Part shown: positions 35,091 through 46,344 of the stretch, in pieces
Position numbering within the stretch: the first letter of the stretch is position 1
Layout: each line of letters starts with the position of its first letter
Origin: Ascarosepion bandense
Lineage: Eukaryota; Mollusca; Cephalopoda; Sepiida; Sepiidae
DNA: 64,000 nt
Direction: 5' to 3'
Assembly: GCA_037127315.1 (NCBI GenBank)
Contig: JBBBDQ010001451.1
Span: forward strand, 600,501-664,500
Position numbers and translations under genes: made by a program
Notes under the pieces: generated by a model
Seen by the model: only the letters and a program-made list of their open reading frames with translations
Databases searched by the model: none
What the model was told of the DNA's origin: nothing

Positions 35091-35504
35091 CTACTCGGCG
35101 TTGCATCCACTACTCCCCGGCGTCGCGTCTTCTACATCTGGTGAGGGTCGTATTGCAGAGATTCTTATAGACAAATACCGGTTAAGATTTACCCGACAAA
35201 TTTTTGTGGTTAACGGAAATATTTCAGATTTCAGTAGCCATTAATTAAAAAAATCAAGTTTATCAAAATAATTTATTGTAGTAAAAAAAAAAAAAAACAA
35301 CAACATAGTTCTCATTACTTTTCCTCCATCTTCAGTTGACCACCACCAACTTCAATGAGCTTTGCACATAGGCTGCTAATGTTCAGGTTTCGGTAAATTA
35401 TTTTATTACCTCCATCATTTACCCCCCAAAATACCGCGAGCCGAAATTTACTCAAAATTAAAAAATAATTTTTAACACAGCTTTCTTCTTTTACTTACTC
35501 TTTT
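35091..35504. other. No gene; unclassified
   Basis: No coding homology; a short poly-A run near 35285. Confidence 0.45.
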
Positions 35505-35905
35505 CCTTCAGGACAGAAGTGATCATCTTTCTATCCCTTGCTGTTCTTAATATATTTCACCTTCTTATTTCTTCCAAACCCTACACTACCATCGATTTGC
35601 ATCATCATGTATGTCCCACGCCGTTTTCTTTTGCCTTCTTTTCCTCTATCCACCCTAAGAGTATCAGATTCTCCAAGCTCTCCTTCCTCCTTGCATTCCC
35701 AGAAAACTCAGCTGTCTCTTCCCGATGTTAAATATGTCTCCTTTTGTTCCGATTCCTTCCGAAACCTTGTTGATGCTCATAACTTCAGTTCATGTCATCC
35801 TCAGCATCTTTCTGTAGGACTATATTGTTCTGTTGTTTCAAGTATTTCCATCATTTTTGAGGAAATTGTCCGTCAGTCTCTGCCATATAGAAGAACAGGT
35901 CAACC
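35505..35905 (-). mobile_element. RTE-type LINE 3' coding relic, minus strand
   Basis: The minus strand encodes, with frameshifts, a degenerate version of the RTE/BovB-like C-terminus: GKRQLSFLG, then RRKESLENLILLGWIEEK. The same region occurs at 58836-59120 (IRKRQLKFLGHAMRKEGLGN, LILTGQMEGR) and 56890-57010. No intact frame. Confidence 0.72.
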
Positions 35906-36181
35906 TTAAAAATGAAGACAGCTACACTATATACACTTTTTGAAGAAGAAACATTTTCGGAAACAATTCAGTTAAAAGTTTGCACTAAGTCCAGTTTATA
36001 TCGGAGTCTGAAACTATCCACCCGAGAAAGCGACCTCTGTTGTGGGTGGGTCGGGGTAGGATAGTCTTGCCTCTATGCAATGTATTTATTCGACGTACTT
36101 TAAACAAAAAATAGGGCAGTAAACTACAAGGGAAAGAGAACAGCCGTTCGTTTGGTAAGCAATTCGTCTTTTGACAATAGT

Positions 36182-37019
36182 CACTTAAGTGCCAGACGCA
36201 ATACACGCTTGGGCGATCATGTCTCTTTTTAGACATGACTGACTGGGCAGAAGATTATCCTGCAGTAGGTTGCCATTGTTTCTGCAGTAGAGTGGTTGCC
36301 AAGCAAGGCTAAAGAACCCAGTCTGTCCTGTTATTTGACTCAGAGCTAGAGGGGGAAGATATAGATTATATTACATTATTATATTAAGTATAATTAGTGG
36401 GGGATCAGTTTACTACTTAATAATAATATAAAAAGGACCCCCCACTTTATGTCCAGTAGATGTTTTAATTATGTTTCCAACTATTATAATCAGTCAGTTA
36501 AGTGCCATACGCGATAAACGCTTGAGCGATCATGTCTCGAAAGAGACATGACTGACTGGACAGAAGATTATTCCGCAGTATGTTGCCATTGCTTTCTGCG
36601 GTAGACTGGCTACCAGTCAAGGCTAAAGAAGCTAATCTGTCCTGTTATTTGACTCAGAGCTAGAGAAGGAAGAGATAGATTATATTACATTATTATATTA
36701 AGTATAAGTAGTGGGGGATCAGTTTACTACTTCATAACAATAGAAAAACGATCCCCACTTTATGACCAGTAGAAGTTTTAATTATGTTTCCAACTATTAT
36801 ATTCAGTTAAGTGCCATACGTGATACACGCTTGGGCGATCATGTCTCGAAAGAGACATGACTGACTGGGCAGAAGATTATCCAGCAGTAGGTTGCCATTG
36901 TTTTCTGCGGTAGAATGGTTTCCAGCCAAGGCTATAGAACCCAATCTGTCCTGTTATTTAACCCGTAACTGGAGTAAAGTGACCGATTAATACCTTTCCC
37001 AAGAATATTTGCGCTTAGG
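36182..37019 (-). mobile_element. SINE trimer flanked by one target-site duplication
   Basis: Minus-strand order: a 5'-truncated family 1 body and tail (37019-36804), then two successive hairpin-linker units (36803-36491 and 36490-36182, ~310 bp each). The linker's inverted arms are visible at 36708-36759 (AGTGGGGGATC / GATCCCCACT) and, decayed, at 36396-36448. TGACAATAGT occurs at 36172-36181 and 37020-37029 and nowhere at the internal junctions. So the three units appear to have been inserted as one ~838 bp element. Confidence 0.87.
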
Positions 37020-37029
37020 TGACAATAGT

Positions 37030-38199
37030 AGGGTATTAGAATTTCAATATGTCAATTAGATTTCATGCAAATTGGAATGACAATGATAAAAACCTGAAAT
37101 AGTTACAAATAGAAAGCATCTTCAAAAACCATTGAATCAATTAATATTAACGCTAAATAGATTTTTGTTATTTCTCAAAGTACATCTAAACTCCCGCACG
37201 AACACCAGCCTCCATTTCTATTAAAAACAAGAAAAAGATTTAACAACTCTTTCAGGACCATAAAGGGTTGAGTAAATCACGACAATCAATGATATGGAAC
37301 ACTTATTTCTTTGTGTCCAGTGGTTCTCATATTGCTCAATTTAAAACAATAAAGTAAAAACGTTTTATTATTCCAGAAATTGGACAGAAAAATCTCAATC
37401 TCTTTATGAGAATGAAATATATTCCCTTTCAAAGAAAAGTGTACCTTTGGGAAAAGCCAGAGTTTTCAGGTAGCCAAATGAGGAATAAGTAGATGATTGC
37501 ATTTTAGGTTTCGTCAGTGGAAAAATTCACATTGCTTTTAGTGAATGAGTTGTTACTTCAGTGAAAGAATAAGTCGGACTTTGTAAGATTTGATTGCACA
37601 GAAAATCGAGCTTACATACACCTATTCATGAGCCAATAACAAAAGCATATATGTTCCCACATTTATCAATAGAAAAGCACTTTTCATAAAGACAGTCGAC
37701 TCACTAAATTTTACAATGTATTGGCGTTTGCAAAAACAACATAAATACAATCCATTATTTATTGGCCAATCAAGAGCTAGGAAAATGATTTTACAAGTTT
37801 ATTCATTTCTATTTTTCCTAAACGTATAAATACGCGTTTTTCTTTTCTTTTCCCCTTCCATGGGTGTCGAAGCGGATGCTAATTCTGGGTGACCTGCATT
37901 TTCTTTACTATCTCATCTTCTCTTTTGCGCTGAATTCTTTGATTCTCTTTCTTTCCCATTTACGGTCATCAAAGAAATAAAGAATATCACCGAGAGACAG
38001 ACGCCAAGTCCAGATTATTGACATTTTCACACAATCTTACTCTCTTTTGAACTGATTTTCCTTTTTCTCGATGACTTGTTGGCAAAAAAAGAAAAGAAAA
38101 AAATCACGCTGACATCATATTTCTCTTTTCCTCACAAAAGAAAGACGACAAAGATACTATACACATTTTTCTTTACAAATCTATTTAGTCTGACTTTAC
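37030..38199. other. No gene; unclassified AT-rich DNA
   Basis: No coding homology recognised on either strand. Confidence 0.5.
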
Positions 38200-38841
38200 G
38201 AAAATTGAACTCTAAGAACGCATATTCAGAAGAAAAGCTTTATTTAGAATTTCTGCCACATCTGGTCGGGTACCCCTGCTATTCGCCTCGGGGTTCTTGA
38301 CAAAATCCAACGAAGAATCTCTAATGTGATTCATACCGACTTAGCTCGACTGCAGTCGCTCTCTCACCGGCGTGACATGGCTTCATTGTACCTATTCTAC
38401 AAATATTTTCACGGCTTCTGCTCAAATGAACTTAGCTCACTGGTGTCCCCACAGTATGAATTTACACGAGTTACTAGATTGGCAAATAGGTCCCACCCTT
38501 TTACAGTGAAACCAATAAAATTTAACCGCCATTTCTACTCTAATCGCTTCTTTTCTCGCACTCCCCGCCTGTGGAATTCCCTTCCATATACTTGCTTCCC
38601 CGACAGCTACAATCTACATGAATTTAAATTTAAGGTCAATATCTTACTAACTTGTATCCATTCTCTTAAGCTCATTTTCCATCCACTCCACCCCCTTTAC
38701 ACCGGTATTCTCATCCGTCTATTACCCTCTTTCTGACATACACTATAACTAACCCCACTTTCTCATCACTTTACTCTATGTAACCCCCTGGGCAGCAGTG
38801 GCAGTAAAACTGCCTTGCTTGGGGTGATTTGATTATAAAAA
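38200..38841 (+). mobile_element. LINE ORF2 C-terminus and 3' tail (most complete copy)
   Basis: From about 38235 the frame reads LYLEFLPHL, then after a 2-nt loss SGTPAIRLGVLDKIQRR, HRRDMASLYLFYKYFHGFC, TRLANRSHPFTV, SRTPRLWNSLP and FPDSYNLHEFKFKVN. These are the region after the RT domain and the conserved C-terminus of an apurinic-endonuclease-type LINE (CR1/Jockey/I group; clade not resolved). It then passes into the tail TATGTAACCCCCTGGGCAGC, AGTGGCAGTAAAACTGCCTTG and GGGGTGATTTGATTATAAAAA. The 5' boundary is uncertain. This copy explains the shorter tails elsewhere, including the tandem array at 10914. Confidence 0.82.
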
Positions 38842-39197
38842 AGTCTTTCAGACATAATTATTACTTTAAAAACAACAAAACTGATGTTATTCTTCTCCTT
38901 AAATAATTTTACACGAATACAAACGAAACGCTTTTGTGTTTTGTCCAACCTTCTGATACTTTCAAATGTGATTGGCTCGATTAAGTTTGATACGAGGCTA
39001 TTTAGCAAACGTAGCCGACTCTCCCTACAAACTGACCGAGGGTAACCCTTCACTAATTCGTTTATCATTCTATTCGTTGACGGATTATGGGGCAGCAAAC
39101 ACAGAAGTCTTTGTTTACATTGTAAGTAATACAGATCTATCATTGCTAATTAACAAAAAATATTAATTTTGCACAATTTCTTAATATATTATGCAAC
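38842..39197. other. No gene; unclassified
   Basis: No coding homology recognised. Confidence 0.45.
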
Positions 39198-39492
39198 CGC
39201 AACTTCTACTCCAACAGTTTCTTTTCTCACACTTCCGGCTGTGGAATTCCCTTCCACATGACTGCATCCCAGACGGCTACAATCTCCAGGAGTTTAAATG
39301 TAAGATCAATAGACACCTCCTAACAAATTTACTCGCTTCCATTCTTTCAAACACTCTTCCCACCCACCCAACTATCTATCACCCCCTACTGACATTTCCT
39401 ATATCTAACCACTCTTTCTATTTACCTTCCCCTATGTAGCCCCAAGCGCAATAGTGGCAGTGGAATGCCTTGCTTGGGGTGAAATGATTAAA
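39198..39492 (+). mobile_element. LINE 3' end
   Basis: CTACTCCAACAGTTTCTTTTC, CGGCTGTGGAATTCCCTTCC, GGAGTTTAAATGTAAGATCA, CCCTATGTAGCCCCAAGCGC, AGTGGCAGTGGAATGCCTTG and GAAATGATTAAAAAA. Same subfamily as 15954-16264. 5'-truncated. Confidence 0.88.
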
Positions 39493-41344
39493 AAAATATA
39501 TTAATTTCTAAGTATTAACATATATGTTTTAATATATGATACCAAAATAATAATAATTTATATTGTTCCTTCAATCTTGTCAAAGAAGGAAATTAAACTA
39601 CAGATTAATTAATATTTTATATGTTATTTCCATTTTGTGAAAGTATATATATCAAAATACTTTTCAAGTATTAATAGATGGAAATAGAATATTTGAAGAT
39701 ACATTGGTTAGTAAGAAATAGCGGCCCAAGAAAACATGTTATAATTTAAGCTTTATATAATTGTTTCTTGTTTTCCTTAATTTGATTTTTGTGGAAAGTT
39801 TTTTCGTGCATCGCAGAATCGATTAAAAAATATTAATAAAAATACCAACTGCCATTGGGCAATTTGAGAATTATTGAAAAATATGTTCAATAAGCTAATA
39901 TCAGTTGTAATTGATCTCAATAACCGGCGCATTTCCTGAAAGCAGAAGACCTCAATATGTAAAGGTGTCTATCACTACTAAATTCGAACGTTAAAAAAAG
40001 ATCCGTCAGTATTAATGGTGGAAAGCAAAGAAACTTCACATGAGAAAGTTTCTGAGATTTCCCCAAAAATATCTCTTTCATTTTTTAAAGATCACATCGC
40101 TTTAAGACAGGTTTACAGTTTGTTTTAAGTTTACATTTTTTAAAACCACCAAATTGAAAGATTTTATTTTTTCAAAATATCTATTTCTCAGGATTAATAC
40201 TTTTATTCCGAGTGTTGTGTCCCTTCAGGACGTATGCGATCACGGCTCTCTACAGCATCCTATTATTTTTCCTTCAAAATAATGCGTGTTTTTCATTATC
40301 GCTCTTAGTTGCTATTCTGCTATTTCTTTTTACACTAGTTAGCTATATTGTTTGTTGTTCTCAACTTCGGTGATTATTTTTTTTTAAAAGCATATAAACA
40401 ATATAAACTGGATTGTGCTTTCTCTCCAAAAAGAAAAATATCAATATCATTGTACATATTGGTAAAATTACAGAATTGTCGAATTGAAAAAGGAAATAAC
40501 TTTTTGTCGGGATACAGTAACGGAAGAAGTGGCGGTTATATTTTGAAAAGACACATTCCAGAAATGGCACTATGACCTGATGTTTCTTTCTGAGAATAAG
40601 AAAAAAATGCAGAAACGTAAACTGAATGTCTATCATCATGGAGAGAAAATGAAACAAATTCATAGAAACAACAAAGACAGAAAATAAAATTGATTTTATT
40701 CTATTGAGTCTTGTAAAAATTTCCCTTTTTAATAAGGTGCGTTGTTAACAGAAATATCGAAATAGGAATCGTGGGTATATTTTTCCTTTGTGTTGTTATT
40801 TTCTTAATAGAACTGGGCATTCGTTTTCTACTCCAACTTGTTTGCCTGTTTGGACAGGCTGGAAGGAAGCAAATGAAAGAATCGAAATTAAGATTCCGAA
40901 TGTGAAAATCAGACCGTTGTCTGATTTGTTACATTTGCAACAGCGTACACAGTTCCAGAACGAACGAATGCATGGCAGTCGCTTACACAAACAGAAGAGA
41001 AAAAAAGTTTTAATTCTGAGGAAAGAAAATAAAAGGGTAACGAAAACTATAAAATTTCCGGTAAAAAAGACAAAACCGGACACAACAAAGATTTCCAACA
41101 TATCTGCAATCCTGATTTAATTTAATGGATATCGAGACGAAAATCGAAATCGGCAGAAAGAGTTCGAATTCCCACCAAGGCGTCTTATGACCGTATGGGA
41201 AAGGCATGAACACATTTCTTTTTCATACTCGCTAAAAATCGTCTCATCCTGTGTGCGTTAATGGATCGACTATGGAGGGAAAACATTGAAATAAGTTTCT
41301 ATTTGCTTTAAAGCCCATCCACATCTGAACGAGCGTCTATACGG
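39493..41344. other. No gene; possible tiny RTE tail relic
   Basis: No coding homology. GTGTCCCTTCAGGACGTATG, then CGATCACGG (about 40215-40245) resembles the minus-strand RTE terminus at 47098-47125, suggesting a ~50 bp relic. Short frames near 40348-41120 show no motif. Confidence 0.45.
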
Positions 41345-42080
41345 GACTGTGCAAAAGTATTAGGACAAGAACTATTTTATTCTTTCTGAGGCTTTAAAAT
41401 AAAGTTTAAAAACACCCCTGCTCTATGTATGTTCTTATCCGTTGTGGTGTCCCATCTGGGATATGTTTATTTTATGGTTAAACACACCTATTCGATAGTG
41501 AATACTCTCTCACATAATTTAAGTAGGATTAGTAAGAGGAACGAGGGTCAGTCGATATTGGACTATAGTAGTCGACAGTCGAATACGAAAGTAATCAGCG
41601 ACCTGGCAAGATTACACTGCGTAATACATATATCAAGTTCCTAGGGTTTTGTACGTCGAACCTATTAGGACCGACTTTAGCACAAATACTAGCCTCCAAT
41701 GCAAAAATAACACCACAACAGTTTAATAAAACAAGGATTTATTTATAAGCAAGACTATAACAATAAACATACTTCAAACCATTGTAAGAATTAACTAAAA
41801 AAGAAGAGGAAGGATGCTTGGGAATTTGAATTGGCTCCCAGAAAGCCCTGATCTCAATCCTATTGAACATCTATAGGATATTTTGGATAAAAAAATTGAT
41901 AAATCTAAGGTTACTTCACAAGACACACTTTGGGAACAAATACAAGCTGCTTAGCAGAAGATACCTTTAGATACATTGATGAACCTGACCAAATGAAGGC
42001 TTTGATCAAAGCAAAAGTCTATTATACTAAATATTAAATTTATTTTGTAACAAGTATTTTTTTGTTAAAGCATTTGTTGA
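41345..42080 (+). mobile_element. Decayed Tc1-like transposon remnant
   Basis: GTGCAAAAGTATTAGGACAAG (41350-41370) has the form of a Tc1-type terminal repeat. Downstream, 41814-42030 encodes NWLPESPDLNPIEHL, then DILDKK. This is the C-terminal end of a Tc1-type DDE transposase, where NPIE carries the catalytic glutamate, and it has stop codons after EHL and AA. The middle of the gene is missing or unrecognisable and no matching right terminal repeat is seen, so the boundaries are approximate. Confidence 0.68.
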
Positions 42081-42189
42081 GTAAATCAAATAAAATTACT
42101 TCAATTAAATTGTTTATTTTCTGTCAATATGCCTCATAAAAGATAAAATAGTTCTTATCCTAATACGTTTGCAAGTATTGTACATGTTA

Positions 42190-42300
42190 GCTTGACTGAA
42201 GCTCTCCGTAGCCAGGTGGCAAAAAGACACAAGCTCAGATGAGAGTTCTTTTCTAAAAGGGTACGCTGGTTCAAATCCTTCCGGAAGACATTCTTTTAAT
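42190..42300 (+). pseudogene. tRNA-like sequence
   Basis: A box TAGCCAGGTGGCAAAA (~42211) and perfect B box GGTTCAAATCC (~42269), with a TTTT run at about 42294. The spacing suggests a type II (Leu/Ser) tRNA, but the stems do not close cleanly. Possibly a SINE head or tRNA pseudogene. Confidence 0.45.
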
Positions 42301-42689
42301 GAAAGTTTCTTAAGTACGAAGGCCGATAGACGAAATAAACACTGATAAAATAAACAGAAAAAAAACAAACAAACAAACAAACCAAAAAACAAAAAACGAG
42401 TGTTTGTTCAAACATATTTATCCACTAAAAATAACGTTTGAAACAATACATATTGTTTCTATTGTAGTGGTACATAAACTTCTCATGGGTCATTTAATGC
42501 CGAGATTTAATTTTCTTTGGAATATTAGCAATTTCTTTTACAGTAATGTGTTACTTTTAATTTAAAAAAATCTCTGAAAAATGTATTGTAGATAATTATT
42601 TTACTCTGAAAATCTTTAGTTAGTCTTTTTAGTGTAACATTTTTAAACTTTTTATTGATTTGCTCTCAGTAAGTGCATAAGGTAATTGC
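42301..42689. other. No gene; unclassified
   Basis: No coding homology; a (CAAA)n-like stretch near 42365-42400. Confidence 0.45.
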
Positions 42690-42765
42690 CATGATCTAGG
42701 GCCTACCATACCGGTTCAGGGTGGATCTGGGAATAACAACAATCAGAAGTTGGTCCCACGTTCAT
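42690..42765 (+). repeat. Unclassified dispersed repeat, copy 1
   Basis: CATGATCTAGGGCCTACC, CCGGTTCAGGGTGGATCTGG and AATAACAACAATCAG align with 46345-46420. Family not recognised. Confidence 0.6.
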
Positions 42766-42792
42766 AAAACTTCACGATCATTGACTTTCATA

Positions 42793-42858
42793 CCGGAAAA
42801 AGCAATCGGAGTCTAATCATAGTGATGTGCTGTGATACAGCGAAACAGATCTGTCTGC
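42793..42858 (+). mobile_element. SINE family 2 tail fragment
   Basis: AAGCAATCGGAGTCTAATC, TGATGTGCTGTGATACAGCG and AACAGATCTGTCTGCG, continuing into (TA)n at 42859. Confidence 0.82.

Positions 42859-42940
<82 letters not shown>
42859..42940. repeat. (TA)n microsatellite at a SINE tail
   Basis: About 80 bp of TA repeats with one CA interruption, directly continuing the SINE tail. Confidence 0.96.
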
Positions 42941-42944
<4 letters not shown>

Positions 42945-42986
42945 TTTCGCCCTGCGCAAGATGATAAGCAATATTTCCCTTCTCTT

Positions 42987-43125
42987 ATTTCATGCGCTTA
43001 TGGATTAGAGGGTAGCGACTCCAACTGAAACCAAAACGGTTGAGTTTCGATCCCGGCCAGAAGCAAGTGGATGTGACTGATGAGCTGTGATACAGCAAAA
43101 CAGGTTTGTATGTGGATGATTAACA
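42987..43125 (+). mobile_element. SINE family 2
   Basis: Head TTATGGATTAGAGGGTAGCG, B-box region GTTTCGATCCCGGCC, tail TGATGAGCTGTGATACAGC, then AAAACAGGTTTG. It runs into a (CA)n tract. Confidence 0.83.
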
Positions 43126-43127
43126 AG

Positions 43128-43189
<62 letters not shown>

Positions 43190-43190
43190 G
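43126..43190. repeat. (CA)n (TA)n compound microsatellite at a SINE tail
   Basis: CA repeats to about 43163, then TA repeats to 43189. Confidence 0.95.
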
Positions 43191-43629
43191 TCGTGTATGT
43201 GAATGACTAATATATATATACATATAGGCGTGTATGTGGATGACTAATATATATATATATATAGGGTGGGTATGGATGGAATAAAATTCTGTATAGAAAA
43301 AGCAATATTCTTAAAAATATGATCAAACAAAATAAACCGATTAATATTTATATAGAACTGATAACATAAATGTGTTATAATACCACTACAAAAGTAGCTA
43401 TTTTGTTTCGACACTACTTGTGTCTTATCGAGTGATGGTGTTGATTTCAAGTTAAAGAGTTTTCAAATGTTCAAACTAGCCAAATCCACTTTGTCAGGGA
43501 GACTAAATAAAATAAATAATAGTAAAGGAAAATAAATTTTAATTTTTATTATAAAATGAAATTAATAGCCGATTTGTAATAGTGATCTCTATTTTAATCA
43601 AATATTGACATTAATCCTTCAGTAAATTG
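43191..43629. other. No gene; short TA tracts
   Basis: A local duplication (TGTATGTGAATGACTAATATA and TGTATGTGGATGACTAATATA, 43193-43260) is followed by AT-rich DNA without recognisable coding content. Confidence 0.45.
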
Positions 43630-43791
43630 TTTTGTTAAATAACATGGGAGAATTAGTTTTATTGCCTTTGTTTGCAACCAGTCTACCGCAGAAAGTAATG
43701 GTAAATTTCTTCAAGAAAATTGTCTGCACGGTCAGTCATGTCTCTAAACAAACATGATTGCCTACCCGTGTATCACGCATGCCACTTAACT

Positions 43792-43795
<4 letters not shown>
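43630..43795 (+). mobile_element. SINE family 1, 5'-truncated
   Basis: TTAAATAACATGGGAGAATT, AACCAGTCTACCGCAGAAAG, GGTCAGTCATGTCTCTAAAC and CGTGTATCACGCATGCCACTT, ending before (TA)n. Confidence 0.83.

Positions 43796-43838
<43 letters not shown>
43796..43838. repeat. (TA)n microsatellite at a SINE tail
   Basis: Uninterrupted TA run following the SINE end. Confidence 0.95.
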
Positions 43839-43842
<4 letters not shown>

Positions 43843-44040
43843 AAATTTATAAAAGAAAACTCAACACGTCATTTCAATTGGTTAATAACTATAGCTCATT
43901 TCAATGAGTTTAATTAGCTCATTTCATCAGACCTTACAATATTCCTTTCATCTGGTACAAAATATTTGCCGGAATGAGTCTTTTCTTAAAATTTTAATAA
44001 TAAAAAAAAAATACAAACAAAAATAAGGGGAAAGAGGATA

Positions 44041-44150
44041 AATTGTGTTACTCGGCAGGATTCGAACCTGCGACCACTCTACACATTAAGAAATCCACCA
44101 AGTGATTTGGGGCATCTTAGACCTCTCAACCACGATTGACGATCAGTCTA
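44041..44150 (-). pseudogene. tRNA-like sequence (Leu/Ser-type), minus strand
   Basis: On the minus strand: A box GTGGTTGAGAGGTCTAAGATG, then GCAGGTTCGAATCCTGCCGAG, where GCAGG/CCTGC forms a perfect T arm. The spacing indicates a long variable arm. The anticodon arm is imperfect (CCCCA/TGGTG, no T at position 33) and no acceptor stem closes, so a tRNA pseudogene or SINE head is likelier than a working tRNA. Confidence 0.55.
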
Positions 44151-44245
44151 TGCAACGTCAAATTAAGCCTATAACAGAATTTACGAATTCATCGTAACAA
44201 CCACATCTGCTCTTAAATGTATGGTAATATCAACAAATGTAAATC

Positions 44246-44247
44246 TA

Positions 44248-44290
<43 letters not shown>

Positions 44291-44305
44291 ATATATATAT
44301 ATATT
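44246..44305. repeat. (ATCT)n then (TA)n microsatellite
   Basis: About ten ATCT units, then TA repeats. Confidence 0.95.
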
Positions 44306-44562
44306 ATCCAATGTTTATAGCATGATCGGAGTTCGGTGTACTATGCAATCATCATTTGCATATAATGAACTCTTGATGAAAATTGATGCTTGCATACAGC
44401 ATGAGACACCGAGTAGCTTTCTAGACGTAGGATATGTGCACTTATTAATATATACTTCATAGCTCTGTAATATTACACTGAGCACTGTTGTAATAAAACC
44501 GGAAAAATATTTACATATGTGTTTGCTTGCGTATATATCCATATGTATTATGATTGATATCC

Positions 44563-44565
<3 letters not shown>

Positions 44566-44610
<45 letters not shown>
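44566..44610. repeat. (TA)n microsatellite
   Basis: Uninterrupted TA run. Confidence 0.95.
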
Positions 44611-44612
<2 letters not shown>

Positions 44613-44652
44613 GTATATATGGATTTTATAATATTTCAGTTTAAACTACCTC

Positions 44653-44684
44653 TCTGAAGATGGCTCATGTGAGCCGAAAGCTTA
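44653..44684 (+). other. CTGAAGA–stem–GAAAG hairpin motif
   Basis: CTGAAGA is followed by TGGCTCATGTGAGCC (GGCTC/GAGCC stem) and GAAAG. The order resembles a hammerhead core (CTGANGA, stem II, GAAA) but stems I and III are not evident. Probably a relic of a retroelement terminal segment. Confidence 0.4.
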
Positions 44685-44841
44685 GAAGAAAACCAATAAA
44701 TAATTATCCAAATGTTGGAGAATTTTTGTCTTTATTTTCAACTGAAATTAAAGCAAAAATACGACGTTTAGAACGGCTCATGATTAAACATAATAGACAT
44801 TCATTGTCTCTTATATTTAATAGAATATATATATATATATA

Positions 44842-45813
44842 CACTACCGACCATTCATTTTTAGCAGAATTAAATTAGCCGAGTTTGTATTTGTTGTTAT
44901 TCTTATGCAGATGTCAAGTAAAAAAAGTATTCTTTTCAACTTTAAAGCAAACATTTACTAAATTTGCTACTTGACTCCTCTTATTGTGATTAAGTTTTTG
45001 TCGAAAATTCAGATTTATTCAGATATTATAGTTAGGGTATAATTTATTTTTGTAAACCATATTACTACGGTATAAATGGCAAGGAAGAAACAGATTAGCA
45101 TTGTGAAAAGAGCTCAGGTTGAAATTCTTTTGAAAGAAGGATATTCTGAACGTGTTATCGCTAAACAATTAAGCCTATCAAAAAATGGCGTTCATTATTG
45201 CCTTCAACGACTTCGTGAAACTGAGTTAAATATTGACAGAAAAAGATCTGGTAGGCCCAGAGTAACATCTATTGTAGAGGATAGGCACTTGATCATGTCT
45301 AGCAAGAGGAATAGAAGAAAAATTGTCCCATAACAATGGAAATGAATTCTACTCGGCAACATCCAGTATCTGTTACTACTGTTAAGAGACGACTTCATTC
45401 TGCTGGGCTGAAAGTCTGTGTAGCAGTTAAGAAACCACTATTAAAGAAGGAGAATAAGGAATGAAATTGATCCTACAGTTCGAAATGAACTTCCTAAAAA
45501 TGAACAAATGCTGTTTAAATGCTTGCAGGATGCTTGGAAATCACTTTCACCAACTTATTTTTATTATTATTATATTAGTTATTAGAAAGAATGCCAAGGA
45601 TTTGCTCTGCAGTAATAAGGCTCGTTATGGTTTCTTTGATGAAACACAAATATGAATAAACTTTAAATTACTCGATGTTAGTTTTGGTTTTAATTATTGT
45701 ACAACTGTGAGCAACAATGAAATATATCTATATTTATTCTTCTAAGACATAAGATTTGTTATTTCTTTCTCTTAGAGAATAAATCTAAGGTGGTCCCAAA
45801 CTTATGGTCGATA

Positions 45814-45815
<2 letters not shown>
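44842..45815 (+). mobile_element. Tc1-like transposon with N-terminal transposase relic
   Basis: The element sits between two (TA)n tracts, as expected for TA-targeting Tc1/mariner elements. Its ends share CTACCGACCAT (left) and CTATCGACCAT (right, reverse complement). From 45076 a frame of 85 codons reads MARKKQISIVKRAQVEILL, KEGYSERVIAKQLSLSKNG and then RSGRPRVTS, the paired helix-turn-helix DNA-binding domain and the GRPR AT-hook-like motif of Tc1 transposases. The frame stops at 45333. Beyond it only scattered, frameshifted matches remain and no DDE residues can be read. Length (~970 bp) is below the ~1.6 kb of a complete Tc1, implying internal deletion. Inactive. Confidence 0.78.

Positions 45816-45850
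<35 letters not shown>
45816..45850. repeat. (TA)n right of the Tc1-like element
   Basis: TA run that together with 44826-44841 would form one tract if the transposon were removed. Confidence 0.92.
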
Positions 45851-45853
<3 letters not shown>

Positions 45854-46219
45854 GTATGGGTGTGTGTGTGTTTGTAAGCGTGTGTGTGCGCGTTAGTGTG
45901 CCTTTTTAACATACACACTTAGAAGTTACTTTATATGATATAAATTTGAGTGTGAGTCTGTCGGTTATTTAATGCAAAAACGGTAACATTTTTAAGGTAT
46001 TTTTAAAAATGTTTTGTTATAGTGATAAGGTTGATTTAATCAGATTTTGATTAATTTTTTATTTTAAAAAATGAAAATCTTTTTTTAGATTTGTATTCAA
46101 AAATCGTATTATGACAGTAAATTTTCTTTCCTCAAAAAATGTGCTATGGTTATAATTTTTTTCATCAAAAATGTATTGCTGCTAATATTTTTTCTTCGAA
46201 AATATATATTTTCTATAAA

Positions 46220-46278
<59 letters not shown>

Positions 46279-46344
46279 CTATAAATTATTTTATACTTTC
46301 AAAGTGCTATGTCATCAGTTTGCGGGGTTAATTATTTGCTCATA
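45851..46344. other. No gene; GT-rich stretch and (TA)n
   Basis: GT-rich sequence at 45852-45900 and a (TA)n tract at 46223-46276. No coding homology. Confidence 0.5.

Noticed and set aside
40788..41120. 110-codon basic frame as a gene
   Set aside because: No domain, no supporting context, and an overlapping antisense frame of similar length; composition fits random AT-rich DNA.
45076..45333. 85-codon frame with a helix-turn-helix as a possible host regulator
   Set aside because: Sequence and context (TA-flanked ends, downstream decayed remainder) fit a Tc1 transposase N-terminus.
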